64,000 bases of DNA from a virus: positions 25,839 to 89,838 of IMG/VR virus record IMGVR_UViG_3300032313_000664. One strand, 5' to 3'. The position numbers were made by a program, and so were the translations under genes. The notes beneath the pieces were generated by a model. That model had not been told where the DNA came from, made no database searches, and worked only from the letters and a program-made list of their open reading frames with translations. Within the stretch, counting starts at the first letter, position 1. Every line of letters begins with the position of its first letter. Shown here in pieces: positions 34,075-43,580 of the stretch.

Positions 34075-35885
34075 TGGCAGGCGCATACGATTACTGGAGT
34101 AGTTCATTTTTACCAATACCAACCCCAGCACCAGGGACTCTAGTCATACCTTGGATCTCAATTCAGACAACATCTACAACAAGAGCAGTTATAACTTTAG
34201 GTACTCCAACGCAAACTCCAGGAAGCTACGCTGGGTCAGCAGCAAGCACTGGTAATTTTAATGATCCAGATTTTACATTTACAACATCAAGCGGAGTTCA
34301 TGTCCGTGAAAATTTAACTCCAGGTGCAAAATATACAGTTAGAGCACGTGCATACACAGGAGCAAATGCTACTGGAACAGCAGGTCCTTATATTACTGAA
34401 AGTTTTACTATGCCTTCATCATATAACCCCCTTACTGGAATTGTTTCAACAGCTACGCCAGTTACAACACCGCCAGTGTCAACTGGGTCAAAAGTTAATA
34501 CAACAACGCTTTCGGGCATTGCTGCAGCAAGTGGAACTAATGTAGCTCTAGACAGCACCGCAGCAGCAGATACTGGATCAGATGAAGTCGCTGGACCAGT
34601 ACAATACGTAACAGGATCCTCATCGGCAACTAGCGGAAATAGACAAGTTGAAAAATCTTTATTTAGAGTTACAAATAATTCAAAAGATCCTGCTGAATTT
34701 TCAATAGCAGCAAAGAATTTTGAAATTTCAACATCTTATTCGCACTATACCTTTGGAACAGGGATGTTTTTTCAAAGCAGTATTTCTGATGTAAACGCAT
34801 CGGGTGGTATGGGATTTTTTACAGATTTATTAGGAATGTCAGGATATTACGTTCTTATGCAAACAACTTCTAACATGAATAAAACTGATGATAAAGAAGT
34901 AAAAATTATAAAAGTAGTTAATGGTAGAGTTAAAAAGCTTAATGACAGTCAAAAGGGTATTTCAAAAACCCTTACTGGAATCTTAGGCGCAACATCTTAT
35001 AAAGTAGACATAAAGGTAAAATGCGACACTGGGGTAAGAGTAATTGATGTTTATATTAACAACTTTAAAATAACAGCAACAGATGTTACATCTGCTACAA
35101 GTACAGACCCTTTAGATAAGGTTCTTCCTATAACACCCAATGTATCTATGTGTGCCACTACAGGATCAGCATATTATGATTATGTTTATGCTATGCCTCT
35201 TGAGGAAGCTCAATATAACTCAGGAGTGTTGCAAAATGTATATAATGGTCAATTTAATGATACGATGCTAAGCTTTTTATACGGAGAAAAGGTTTTAAAT
35301 AATTTTAATAAAACAAATCTTACAAATGGAAAGCTAGAAGAGTTTGGCACAGTTGCTAGAGAACTTAGAAAAGTTAGTATTAAGTATGAGTCTAGGCCAG
35401 GATATCCCCTCTACCCAAGCTTAGGAATAAATAAATTTGTCAACGTACTAGGGTCCAGACTTACGTCGTTTGGTGCGGAGGTTTACCTAGTAAATAACGC
35501 TGGAACCTGGGTACCTTTAGATGACTCATCACTGCACTCATTTAGTGTTATTGGTAACTACGTAGTTACATCTGGTCAACATGAGTATACAGACAAAACT
35601 GTAAATGAGTATTCAAACCCAGAACCAGTAATATTTCAGTCCTCTTGGATACAAAAAGAAGATGATGCCAAAGCAGTGTCTAACTGGATTAAGACGTTAT
35701 GGTCAAAGCAGCAGTCTGTTATAAATATGCAGGTATTCGGAAACCCGCTTGTCTCAGTTGGAGACATTATAACAATTAATTATCCTTCAAATGGGCTTGA
35801 CGGAACGCAGAAATTTGTTGTTATGAATGTAAGTAATTCATTTATGGATGGATTGGAGACATCAATTACAGCTAGGACATTGTAG
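34074..35885 (+). CDS. Minor tail protein with Fn3-like N-terminus
   Basis: The ATG at 34074 overlaps the previous stop; an earlier in-frame GTG at 34065 is inside that gene and rejected. The 603-residue protein has an Fn3-like domain (ENLTPGAKYTVRARAYTG), a central lectin-like sandwich (residues about 200-370, with GMFFQSSISDVN...GGMGFF) and a C-terminal hub-like part (KKEDDAKAVSNWIKTLWSKQQSVINMQVFGNPLVSVGDIITI). The last part is a common tail tip motif. It is probably a tip protein with a carbohydrate-binding insert. Confidence 0.6.
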   Translation: MAGAYDYWSSSFLPIPTPAPGTLVIPWISIQTTSTTRAVITLGTPTQTPGSYAGSAASTGNFNDPDFTFTTSSGVHVRENLTPGAKYTVRARAYTGANATGTAGPYITESFTMPSSYNPLTGIVSTATPVTTPPVSTGSKVNTTTLSGIAAASGTNVALDSTAAADTGSDEVAGPVQYVTGSSSATSGNRQVEKSLFRVTNNSKDPAEFSIAAKNFEISTSYSHYTFGTGMFFQSSISDVNASGGMGFFTDLLGMSGYYVLMQTTSNMNKTDDKEVKIIKVVNGRVKKLNDSQKGISKTLTGILGATSYKVDIKVKCDTGVRVIDVYINNFKITATDVTSATSTDPLDKVLPITPNVSMCATTGSAYYDYVYAMPLEEAQYNSGVLQNVYNGQFNDTMLSFLYGEKVLNNFNKTNLTNGKLEEFGTVARELRKVSIKYESRPGYPLYPSLGINKFVNVLGSRLTSFGAEVYLVNNAGTWVPLDDSSLHSFSVIGNYVVTSGQHEYTDKTVNEYSNPEPVIFQSSWIQKEDDAKAVSNWIKTLWSKQQSVINMQVFGNPLVSVGDIITINYPSNGLDGTQKFVVMNVSNSFMDGLETSITARTL

Positions 35886-35902
35886 TCTGTAAATGGTATA
35901 AT
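35874..35902 (+). promoter_or_regulatory. Promoter for leaderless minor tail mRNA
   Basis: AGGACA (35874-35879), 17 bases, then TGgTATAAT with -10 TATAAT (35897-35902). The ATG at 35909 lies 7 bases after the -10, at the predicted transcription start. Confidence 0.6.
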
Positions 35903-35908
35903 AAAAAT

Positions 35909-36307
35909 ATGGTAACTAAAAGAGTATCTACAACCAGCGTCACGGCAGACGCACCCATTGCTCTATACTCAAACTCTCCAGAAAACAGTGATTTGGGGCC
36001 AAACTATAAAAAAGTAATACCTGGTAATACAATTGGAGCAATGTATCTTTCTTCAGGAGATATTAATTATAACGAAGTAGATGGCACCACAGTTGTTGTA
36101 GAGGAAGCAGCCGCAGCTGCAGCCGCAGCAGATGGAACAAAACCTACAGAGGCTCCAGGGGCTCCATCTCTTTCAGACATACAGGTTGTATCAAAAGAAG
36201 TTGTATATGATGCAGCAGGTAATCCATCAGTTCAGGTGGTATTTAAAATTAAAAATTCAAGTGGTCAAAAGCTAAAGGCCATCAATTCAAGAGTGGAGCT
36301 ATTATGA
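35909..36307 (+). CDS. Small virion-associated protein
   Basis: The 132-residue protein has an N-terminal TTSVTADAPIALYSNSP and a run of Ala near residues 65-78 that may be a flexible link, then SLSDIQVVSKEVVYDAAGNPSVQVVFKIKNSSGQKLKAI, a beta domain. It is probably read from a leaderless mRNA. It overlaps the next gene by four bases (ATGA). The role is unknown but its place in the tip module suggests a tip or fibre-linked part. Confidence 0.5.
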   Translation: MVTKRVSTTSVTADAPIALYSNSPENSDLGPNYKKVIPGNTIGAMYLSSGDINYNEVDGTTVVVEEAAAAAAAADGTKPTEAPGAPSLSDIQVVSKEVVYDAAGNPSVQVVFKIKNSSGQKLKAINSRVELL

Positions 36308-37389
36308 TAACAAAGTTTGGAAAAAGATTTTTAACAAGCCACCTAGCAGGTTTAGTTGATTTTACAACAAAAGACCTAGCACTAGGAATAGGAAGCTCTG
36401 CTGTAAATCAATTTGGAAATGATACCAGACTAGAATTTGAGTTTTATAGACTGCCAGCAACATTGAGCAGCATTGATATTAGGTCTGCAGACATAACAGG
36501 TCTTTCCTCTACAGGATCAGCTGTAACTTATACTGCACAAAATAATTTCAGCCCAGGACAGACAGTTAAAATAACAGGAGTCGTTCCCACACAATATAAT
36601 GTTTCATCAGCAGTAGTTACATCTGCATCAAATTCCCAATTTACAATTGCATCTTCTTCAACTGGGAATTACACATCTGGCGGATACGCTTCTTCTTATT
36701 CAGCAATATTTTCTGCAACTATACCGCAGGATATCTCAGGTGTAATATCTGAAATTGGTTTGTATCCAGGAGCAAGAAAATCTACTAATAGTTTTGATAG
36801 TCAATTTATAACTTCATTTGATAATAATTTAAATTGGACAGACGGGTCATTTAATCCTGAAACAACTTTTAATTCAGAATCATTTCAATCTAAAATCGGA
36901 GAGAATATGATTGGCATTAGGGCGTTTGCAAGTGAATCAAAAGAGTACACCAATTCACAAACATTCTATGACATATCGGGATATAGCGTAAATGATAGTA
37001 TAGCAATTGCATACAAGAAAATGGATACAAACTTATCAAAAATTAGAGTAAAGTTTTATAGCTCTGATTCCTCATATTGTTGGGTTGATTTTACCCCAGA
37101 GTCTGGAACTGGAGATAAGATAACATCATTAACCTTAAATAATTTATTTAGCAACACAACGGCAACTCCACCAGATCTTACTTCTATTGTTAAGGTTGGA
37201 GTAGAAGTCACGGCAGGATCTGGCGGAAATACAATTGTATACTTAGACAGCATTAGAATTAATGACGAAGACACCTTTGACCCATACTTTGGCTTAATTA
37301 GTAGATCAGTTCTAACTGGAGCAGACATCTTAACAAAAGTTTCTGGAAGACAAGTAGATATAGAATATAAGCTAGCGCTGGAGTTTTAA
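36304..37389 (+). CDS. Minor tail/virion protein
   Basis: The 361-residue protein starts MITKFGKRFLTSHLAGLVDFTTKDLALGIGSSAVNQFGNDTRLEFEFYR. A short Ig-like insert (AVTYTAQNNFSPGQTVKITG) near residue 75-90 and a beta sandwich (NIVYLDSIRIND) follow. The opening resembles baseplate-periphery proteins of siphoviruses. No enzymatic motif appears. The gene follows its small partner and precedes the Fn3-rich tip protein. Confidence 0.6.
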   Translation: MITKFGKRFLTSHLAGLVDFTTKDLALGIGSSAVNQFGNDTRLEFEFYRLPATLSSIDIRSADITGLSSTGSAVTYTAQNNFSPGQTVKITGVVPTQYNVSSAVVTSASNSQFTIASSSTGNYTSGGYASSYSAIFSATIPQDISGVISEIGLYPGARKSTNSFDSQFITSFDNNLNWTDGSFNPETTFNSESFQSKIGENMIGIRAFASESKEYTNSQTFYDISGYSVNDSIAIAYKKMDTNLSKIRVKFYSSDSSYCWVDFTPESGTGDKITSLTLNNLFSNTTATPPDLTSIVKVGVEVTAGSGGNTIVYLDSIRINDEDTFDPYFGLISRSVLTGADILTKVSGRQVDIEYKLALEF

Positions 37390-40215
37390 ATGTCAGATGC
37401 ATTAAAAGACCTAGCCATTGTTCCAGTAACTAGTAGTGATACTAATTACTTTCTTCGTAAAGTAACTGGATTAAAAATTGACAAGACTTATTCATTTAAG
37501 TTTCAGTGGGTTTTTGAAGATGATACTAAAAGCGATTGGTCTCCAGGGTATCAAATAAATACACCAACAGAAAACGTGCCTGGGGCACCTTCAGTAACGG
37601 TACCTGCAACAGCAATAGGAAACATACCAGTAACACTTTCTGTTTTCCCACCAAATACAAAGCGTGTAGATATATATATTATAGGCGGAGTGTACGGTAC
37701 GGGCAAAGTAGCAGATAGTTTTCTGAGCGCTGGAACAAAAAATATTTCAGTAGCAGCAGGAGTTTATCAGGTAAGCTTAATAGCAGTAACCCCTTCTGGA
37801 ATTAATGGAGATCCAACTAATACATTTACAATTACCATATCTAATGTTGTAACGGAGGACACGGTTGCACCAGATCCAATTTCTGCAGGAGTTGTAACTG
37901 GAGGAGTTCATCCACAAGATTCTAGCGGTCAATTAGGATATTTAAACGTTGCTGTAACTAATGCAACGATACCCGCAGACTTTGCTGGATATATCGTAAA
38001 GATAGTCAGCAGCACAAATACTTGGACTCAAACATTTAATAGCTCAACAGCGTTATCTAATTTATATATAACTGGTGGGCTATTTGTTGGTCAATCATAT
38101 ACATTATCTGTAGCCACAACTGACGGTAAAAATATATCTAGCTATGTTAACTGCACACCAGCACCATTTACAATTACTGATACTAGAACTAATACAAGCA
38201 CAGTAACTGGAAATCTTTCTTTTTCTGCCACAGATTCTATATTGACAGTATCTTGGGTGGCATCTACGGATCCGTATGTAGACTCATATAGAGTTCAAAT
38301 AACATCTGATACTGACACAGCATTTACCTCACCAATTCAAACAGTAGAAAGCAAAGGGACCACTGCAACATTTGGCGGACTGGTATCAAATACAACCTAT
38401 AGAGTAAGGGTTACATCAAGATACAGCGGAGCTTCAGCAGCATTAAGTACGGTTCATACTACGGGCACATTTACGTTAAATGCTTCAGGAGCAATTAGCG
38501 ATGGTATCGCCCCAACAACAAATCCTGCACTAACATCTGCTATGGTTAAATCTTTATTTGGAGCATTTGCAATCACATTTCCTTCGGTAGCAAACTCTGA
38601 TGCAGTTACATATGAAGTATTTATTAAAGCAGATAGCCCAACTGGTATTGTAAGTAATACCTATAAAGTATTAGAAGTGGGCGGAACATTTGCTGTAGTT
38701 AAATCTTTAGCAGATAAAACTACTGCTCTTACCTACGGAGCAGATTATTATATTGCTATACGTGCTAAAGATAATGACGGAGTTTCAACTGGAACAGTAA
38801 CAGCGGTAGGGCCAGTCAAAACACTTCAAGTCTCCAATGCAGATCTTGCAGCAGACTCTGTTTATGCAAACAATATTTTAGCTGGAGTAATTGATGCTAC
38901 TAAATTAACCGCAGATACCATACTAGCTAATCAAAAAATAACTGTTGGCTCTAATGCTGCACTCGATAGAATCAGATTAGACGCAACTGATGCAACAATT
39001 AGCGGACAAGCTGTAAGCTCAAGAATTTATATTGGAGGCGGAAATTATTATGATACCGCAAGCTCTTTTTATGCAGACAACTTAGGCCGCCTAAGCATTG
39101 GGCAAAAGTTAAAATTTGAAAGTGGCGAATTAACAATAAATGGAAAAGGAACTTTTACAGGAACTGTTACTGCTGGCTCTGGATTAAACTCAGTATCTCT
39201 TGGCAACGATGTAAGTGGCACAAATGATGGCATCTACATTGGCGCAACTGGAGACTACATATATTCAGATGGAACACTAAGGTTGGGTAATGGAAACATT
39301 ACATATTCAAACGGAACTCTGGCGGTTCAGGGAAACATTACAGCAAATTCTATAGCAGCAAATACAAGTCTTTCTGGACTAAGTATTACTGGAACTACTG
39401 GAACATTTGGCGGAGTTACAATAAATTCATCTGGTATTAGCTCAACTAATTTTAGCGTAACATCCACTGGAATTTTATCCGCAGCAGCAGGAACAATCGG
39501 TGGGTGGGATATAAATGGTACCCAGCTAAGAAGTACAGGCACAAACTCTATTACATTAAATCCAAATACACCTAAAATTGCATTGCTTCAGTCAGGCGTT
39601 GAAAAAATTACAATAGATCCAGTTGAGGGCATTAAAGACGGAGCTGGTAATTTTTCATTAACCCCAGCGGGAATACTTACTATAAAGGGATCTATTACTT
39701 CAGGATCAACAATTAATGGTGCAACAATCACTGTTAGTAATACATTTAGCTCAAGCGGTTTGACAACAGCATCTGATACAGGCTTAACGGAATCTACAGA
39801 CTCATCTTCTGGAGGAACACAATCAACTTCGGGCTCCACTTCCTTTACTCCAACTCTTACCATAGCTAATGGAAAGATGTCTTCAGATAGCATATTAAGA
39901 ATTGAAGGCTCAAGCTATACCGAGATACTATCTGGAGGAACTCAATCTGCGATATTTGATTCAAGCAAGTCCTCATTAGTATTTACTACTGGATTATATT
40001 TAGGAAACCCAGCCACATCTTCAACGGCTGAAATACAAAATCACTCTACTCCTTATATTACTGTAGACGCAAGAATGCGATTAAGAAGAGGTTCACCGCT
40101 TACCTATCCAAACGGAAGCACGGGAGCCTACATAAGAAACATTTATATTAAAAGTACAACTAGCACCCCATCATCTACAACAGGTCATGTCGGCGACATT
40201 ATGATTACGTATTAG
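37390..40215 (+). CDS. Large Fn3-rich tail tip/central fibre protein
   Basis: The 941-residue protein has several Fn3-like domains in the first 500 residues (LKIDKTYSFKFQWVFEDDTKSDWSPGY; VSWVASTDPYVDSYRVQITSDTDT; VTYEVFIKADSPT). The next part, with DLAADSVYANNILAGVIDATKLTADTI, and GGWDINGTQLRSTG, is found in central tip fibres of siphoviruses and in receptor-binding J-like proteins. The C-terminal end contains a Gly/Ser-rich beta repeat. It is likely the central tail fibre. Confidence 0.7.
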   Translation: MSDALKDLAIVPVTSSDTNYFLRKVTGLKIDKTYSFKFQWVFEDDTKSDWSPGYQINTPTENVPGAPSVTVPATAIGNIPVTLSVFPPNTKRVDIYIIGGVYGTGKVADSFLSAGTKNISVAAGVYQVSLIAVTPSGINGDPTNTFTITISNVVTEDTVAPDPISAGVVTGGVHPQDSSGQLGYLNVAVTNATIPADFAGYIVKIVSSTNTWTQTFNSSTALSNLYITGGLFVGQSYTLSVATTDGKNISSYVNCTPAPFTITDTRTNTSTVTGNLSFSATDSILTVSWVASTDPYVDSYRVQITSDTDTAFTSPIQTVESKGTTATFGGLVSNTTYRVRVTSRYSGASAALSTVHTTGTFTLNASGAISDGIAPTTNPALTSAMVKSLFGAFAITFPSVANSDAVTYEVFIKADSPTGIVSNTYKVLEVGGTFAVVKSLADKTTALTYGADYYIAIRAKDNDGVSTGTVTAVGPVKTLQVSNADLAADSVYANNILAGVIDATKLTADTILANQKITVGSNAALDRIRLDATDATISGQAVSSRIYIGGGNYYDTASSFYADNLGRLSIGQKLKFESGELTINGKGTFTGTVTAGSGLNSVSLGNDVSGTNDGIYIGATGDYIYSDGTLRLGNGNITYSNGTLAVQGNITANSIAANTSLSGLSITGTTGTFGGVTINSSGISSTNFSVTSTGILSAAAGTIGGWDINGTQLRSTGTNSITLNPNTPKIALLQSGVEKITIDPVEGIKDGAGNFSLTPAGILTIKGSITSGSTINGATITVSNTFSSSGLTTASDTGLTESTDSSSGGTQSTSGSTSFTPTLTIANGKMSSDSILRIEGSSYTEILSGGTQSAIFDSSKSSLVFTTGLYLGNPATSSTAEIQNHSTPYITVDARMRLRRGSPLTYPNGSTGAYIRNIYIKSTTSTPSSTTGHVGDIMITY

Positions 40216-40223
40216 GAAAATAA

Positions 40224-43091
40224 ATGGGTATTCTTTCTAAAGTTGCTAATACTGGTTCTTCAACAGACTGGAGAACTACAAAAAAGGTTTGGGTCAAGGT
40301 TTCAAGTACACTTTGGAAATCAGCAACTGCACTATACGGGAAAACAGTAAATGGCTGGGTAAAGATGTGGCCAGGAAATGCCCCTTCAGTAAGACCATCA
40401 GATCCAATTAATATAAGATTGGGCGGATATAATGGGACTGTAGCATCTAGCGTAGAGTTATTTTGTAGCACAAATGTTGGAACAGCGGGAACATTTTTAA
40501 AATTGTGGGGAAATGATGGATCATTTGATGGAGTAACCCCTATTACTATTTCCAATAGAAGAATGTTATGTTCAGACAATATTGACGGACAGGTAGAAAG
40601 ATTTAGCTTAAGTGGAAATGACACTATAGATTTTGCAACAACGACTCAAGCAACCAGAGATCTTGCTGAAGGATACTATATATTTTATCAACTAAAAGCT
40701 GAAAACGTAGATGGAATTTTAGACGCATATTCTCCAGCAGTTAAAGTAATTAAAAGGAAACCAGCTTTAGTAAGCTATGCTATTCTTTCTGAATCAGGAG
40801 GACTTTTGCAAGGCGATAGTGGATTTTCTCCTTTTGACGTTGTATCATTAAGCGCTCAAGTACGTTACGGTTGGTGGATAAAGCCAGGAGGCTACTTAGG
40901 AGGAACTCCAGTTTTAAAATGGTGGAAAAATTCAACGGGATCAACAGGTGGAACCCTATTAAAAGAAATTAATATTGAAACAGGATACAACTATGTTGCG
41001 GGGTCATACGATTCGTCCTATACATACAATACAAATACTTCAAACGTTTTAACTATATCTAGCAGCTATAACGTAGGAAGTACACCACTTCAAGTAGGAG
41101 AGTACCTAGTTGCTGAACTTTATTTAGAAAACTCTTATACAGCACATTATGCTTCTCCAGCAAGCTACTGGGCTGCTACTGCCGTTGCAACAGTTCCCCC
41201 TCCAACATTTCTTACAGCAACAACAGATAGAGACGACGGTGTTGATTTAACATTTGGCGGATCATCTGCTGCAGTAAGTTATGATATTTTTTGGAATACA
41301 GGAGATGTTGCTCCTACAGATACAGTAACTCCAGATTTTTCTGGAAAATCTTCTCCATTCTTAGATACCACAATGGGTTTTGGCGTAACTAGATGGTACT
41401 GGGTTAGAGCAGTTAATTCAAGCGGCCTTAAATCTACTTGGTATCCTGCCGTAAACGGAGTAATTGGAACAAGGGTTAATGAGATATTTTATAACGTTAA
41501 TTGGCTTGGAAATGGAGGGTCTTCATTTAATCAAGGTTCTCCATGGTCGTTTAAGAAAAACGGTACCGTCACAGTCCCTTCTGCAACTAGAATAGGATAC
41601 ACATTTCTTTTTTGGGCAAATACCGCATCAGGAGCATATACATACAGCACATCTAACGTCGGTGGAACTTGGTCTCCTCCTGCTCAAAACATTACTATGT
41701 ATGCAAGGTGGCAGGAAAATATTTGTACAATACCCGATGTAATTGGCATGACAGAAATTAATGCAACAAATGCTGTTAACACTGCTGGATTTTTATACGA
41801 GTATACTGATTATATTGACACTACTAATGCTTCAATAGTTGGAACAGTTGCTGCAATAGATCCAGCAGTAGGGTCACAACCAGGCTGCGGTACAAACATA
41901 ACTTTAACTTTATATAGGCTTCCACCTGCTACTGCCCCAAGCGGACTATCTGTAACACTCACTCCAACAGGAACACAGATGGCTGGAACGGAGCTCACGG
42001 CATCAGTTTCTACAACTGCTGGTAGTACGCCAATTACATATACGATTCAGATATTTAAAAGAACGGGTGCAGACCCAACAAATGCAAACACTCAAGTTGC
42101 AAGTGGAACAACATCTGCTACACACACTATTACAGCAAGTGAGGCTGCAGGAACACCAGACCGATTTATTGCATACGCAACTGCAAGCAACTCAGCTGGA
42201 ACAGTAACTGGTTATTCTAGTGTTGTTACATCTACTCCTGCTGTAGCTACAGTTGTAGCGCCATCTGGGGGAACTGCTACAGTAAGCCCAACAACAGGAA
42301 CTGCGGGAACAACAACATATACAGGATCTACTTCAGGATGGGCGGGATCAACAGCAACGTACACCTACTCATGGCAATATTTTAGCTCTAGTTCTTTTTC
42401 TTATGTAGAATATACATCGGGAACTTCATTTTCTCCGCCAGCAAATATTAATTCGCTATACCCAAACTATGGCTGGAGGCTTAGAGTTGCTGCAACTAAT
42501 ACAGCAGGAACTGCTTATGCAGATGCAAGTGTAACAATAAGTTCGCCAGCAGCAGCTATAGCTCCAAGCGGTGGTGAAGTTACCCTTACGCCAAGCGGAA
42601 CCCAACAAGCTGGAACACAGATATGTGCAAATGTAACTGCTATGTCAGGAACCGCTACAATAAGCTATATAACTAATATTCGCAAAGCAACGGGTAGCAG
42701 TCCAACGGGAACAGCAACTTCCGTTGCTTCTGGATCTGGAACAGGTAATAGCGTATGTTGTCATACAATTACTGCAAGTGAAGCAGCAGGAACTCCAGAT
42801 CAATTTAAAGCATATACGGTTGGAAGTAACTCTGCTGGGGACCATACTATTGGATCTAATACAGTTATATCCACCCCAGCCGTAGTGGTATTTCATGCGC
42901 CATATCACGAGCCAACTGTATTTCATGCGCCATATCACGAGCCAGCTGTATTTCATGCGCCATATCATGCGCCTACCCCAAGTTGTGGCTCTCCTTACTC
43001 GTTTAATTACCCAGACGCTAATTGTGGAGGCGATGGCGGATACGCTGGTATTTACAATAGTTGCGGAGTATTTGTGGGATGTAATGACTAG
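40224..43091 (+). CDS. Tail protein with InlB-like, PASTA-like and His/Pro-repeat modules
   Basis: The 955-residue protein is modular. Residues 1-330 are a tail beta domain and Ig-like parts. About 425-497 match an InlB/Flg_new beta-grasp repeat (IGYTFLFWANTASG...ITMYARWQEN). About 501-568 match a PASTA domain: CTIPDVIGMTEINATNAVNTAGF, then GTVAAIDPAVGSQPGCGTNITL, with Cys501 and Cys555 able to pair. Two Ig-like repeats with HTITASEAAGTPD follow, then three decapeptides of the form FHAPYHEPTV and a Cys-rich end (ANCGG..SCGVFVGC). PASTA domains bind peptidoglycan in Gram-positive hosts, so this suggests a cell-wall-binding tail part. Confidence 0.65.
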   Translation: MGILSKVANTGSSTDWRTTKKVWVKVSSTLWKSATALYGKTVNGWVKMWPGNAPSVRPSDPINIRLGGYNGTVASSVELFCSTNVGTAGTFLKLWGNDGSFDGVTPITISNRRMLCSDNIDGQVERFSLSGNDTIDFATTTQATRDLAEGYYIFYQLKAENVDGILDAYSPAVKVIKRKPALVSYAILSESGGLLQGDSGFSPFDVVSLSAQVRYGWWIKPGGYLGGTPVLKWWKNSTGSTGGTLLKEINIETGYNYVAGSYDSSYTYNTNTSNVLTISSSYNVGSTPLQVGEYLVAELYLENSYTAHYASPASYWAATAVATVPPPTFLTATTDRDDGVDLTFGGSSAAVSYDIFWNTGDVAPTDTVTPDFSGKSSPFLDTTMGFGVTRWYWVRAVNSSGLKSTWYPAVNGVIGTRVNEIFYNVNWLGNGGSSFNQGSPWSFKKNGTVTVPSATRIGYTFLFWANTASGAYTYSTSNVGGTWSPPAQNITMYARWQENICTIPDVIGMTEINATNAVNTAGFLYEYTDYIDTTNASIVGTVAAIDPAVGSQPGCGTNITLTLYRLPPATAPSGLSVTLTPTGTQMAGTELTASVSTTAGSTPITYTIQIFKRTGADPTNANTQVASGTTSATHTITASEAAGTPDRFIAYATASNSAGTVTGYSSVVTSTPAVATVVAPSGGTATVSPTTGTAGTTTYTGSTSGWAGSTATYTYSWQYFSSSSFSYVEYTSGTSFSPPANINSLYPNYGWRLRVAATNTAGTAYADASVTISSPAAAIAPSGGEVTLTPSGTQQAGTQICANVTAMSGTATISYITNIRKATGSSPTGTATSVASGSGTGNSVCCHTITASEAAGTPDQFKAYTVGSNSAGDHTIGSNTVISTPAVVVFHAPYHEPTVFHAPYHEPAVFHAPYHAPTPSCGSPYSFNYPDANCGGDGGYAGIYNSCGVFVGCND
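42891..42980 (+). repeat. Three tandem 30-base repeats coding for His/Pro decapeptides
   Basis: Units at 42891-42920, 42921-42950 and 42951-42980. The first two differ at one base, and the third diverges in its second half. They encode FHAPYHEP(T/A)V twice and FHAPYHAPTP once. The near-identity at DNA level points to recent duplication or replication slippage. Confidence 0.85.
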
Positions 43092-43105
43092 ATATACTAT
43101 ATCTA
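43089..43105 (+). other. Palindrome overlapping the stop of the tail protein
   Basis: TAGATAT (43089-43095) and ATATCTA (43099-43105) form a perfect 7-base inverted repeat with a 3-base centre, which contains the TAG stop. No T-run follows. It could be a protein-binding or mRNA-end site. Confidence 0.4.
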
Positions 43106-43113
43106 AATTAGGG

Positions 43114-43142
43114 TTGTCTATATTAACATTCCCTGCTATAAT
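43114..43142 (+). promoter_or_regulatory. Extended -10 promoter
   Basis: TTGTCT (43114-43119), 17 bases, then TGcTATAAT with -10 TATAAT (43137-43142). An AAGGAGG ribosome site follows and the ATG lies at 43160. Confidence 0.65.
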
Positions 43143-43159
43143 ATGGAAGGAGGTAAAAA

Positions 43160-43384
43160 ATGACAATTGAACTAACAAATGAAGAAAAATTAAGTATTGT
43201 TGAGCAGCATATTAAGTCTATTGACTACGGTATTTACGGAGTGCAATTAGATATAATTGAAATAAATGCTATATCAAATCCAGATGCCTCTCAACTTTCA
43301 AACTTAAATACAAGACTTGCTGCTCTAAATTCAAAGAGAACAGCTCTCGTCACTGAAAAAGATTCATTGACCCCAACAGCTTAG
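43160..43384 (+). CDS. Small coiled-coil protein
   Basis: The 74-residue protein has an AAGGAGG site and its own promoter. NEEKLSIVEQHIKSIDYGIYGVQLDIIEINAI and DASQLSNLNTRLAALNSKRTALV form two amphipathic helices joined by a Pro turn. This small helical plan is common at the end of fibre or lysis modules in phages. No membrane segment is present, so it is not a holin. Function unknown. Confidence 0.55.
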   Translation: MTIELTNEEKLSIVEQHIKSIDYGIYGVQLDIIEINAISNPDASQLSNLNTRLAALNSKRTALVTEKDSLTPTA

Positions 43385-43394
43385 GAATATAAAA

Positions 43395-43568
43395 ATGGCA
43401 GATAAAACTGAATTAGTTGTAATGGCCTTACAGCAAAGAATTGGTGAGATTGTTTCAAATTATGAAACACAAATTGCTATTCTACGTGCAGAGCTTACAC
43501 AGTTATCTCAAGATAAAGAAGACAAAGAAAAAGCAATAAAGGATTATGAAGATTCTTTACAAGCATAA
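43395..43568 (+). CDS. Small coiled-coil protein (57 residues)
   Basis: ATG at 43395 opens a 57-residue frame: MADKTELVVMALQQRIGEI, then YETQIAILRAELTQLSQ and a Lys/Glu-rich end. It is a single long coiled coil. It lies 10 bases after the previous small helical gene. It could be a trimerising stalk or scaffold element. The call rests on length, position and composition. Confidence 0.5.
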   Translation: MADKTELVVMALQQRIGEIVSNYETQIAILRAELTQLSQDKEDKEKAIKDYEDSLQA

Positions 43569-43580
43569 GGAGAAAATGTA

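Noticed and set aside
42891-42980. Possible CRISPR array from three 30-base repeats
   Set aside because: The units are adjacent with no spacers, keep the reading frame and lie in the coding end of a tail protein.
43160-43568. Small genes at 43160 and 43395 as holins
   Set aside because: Both are charged coiled coils with no membrane segment.
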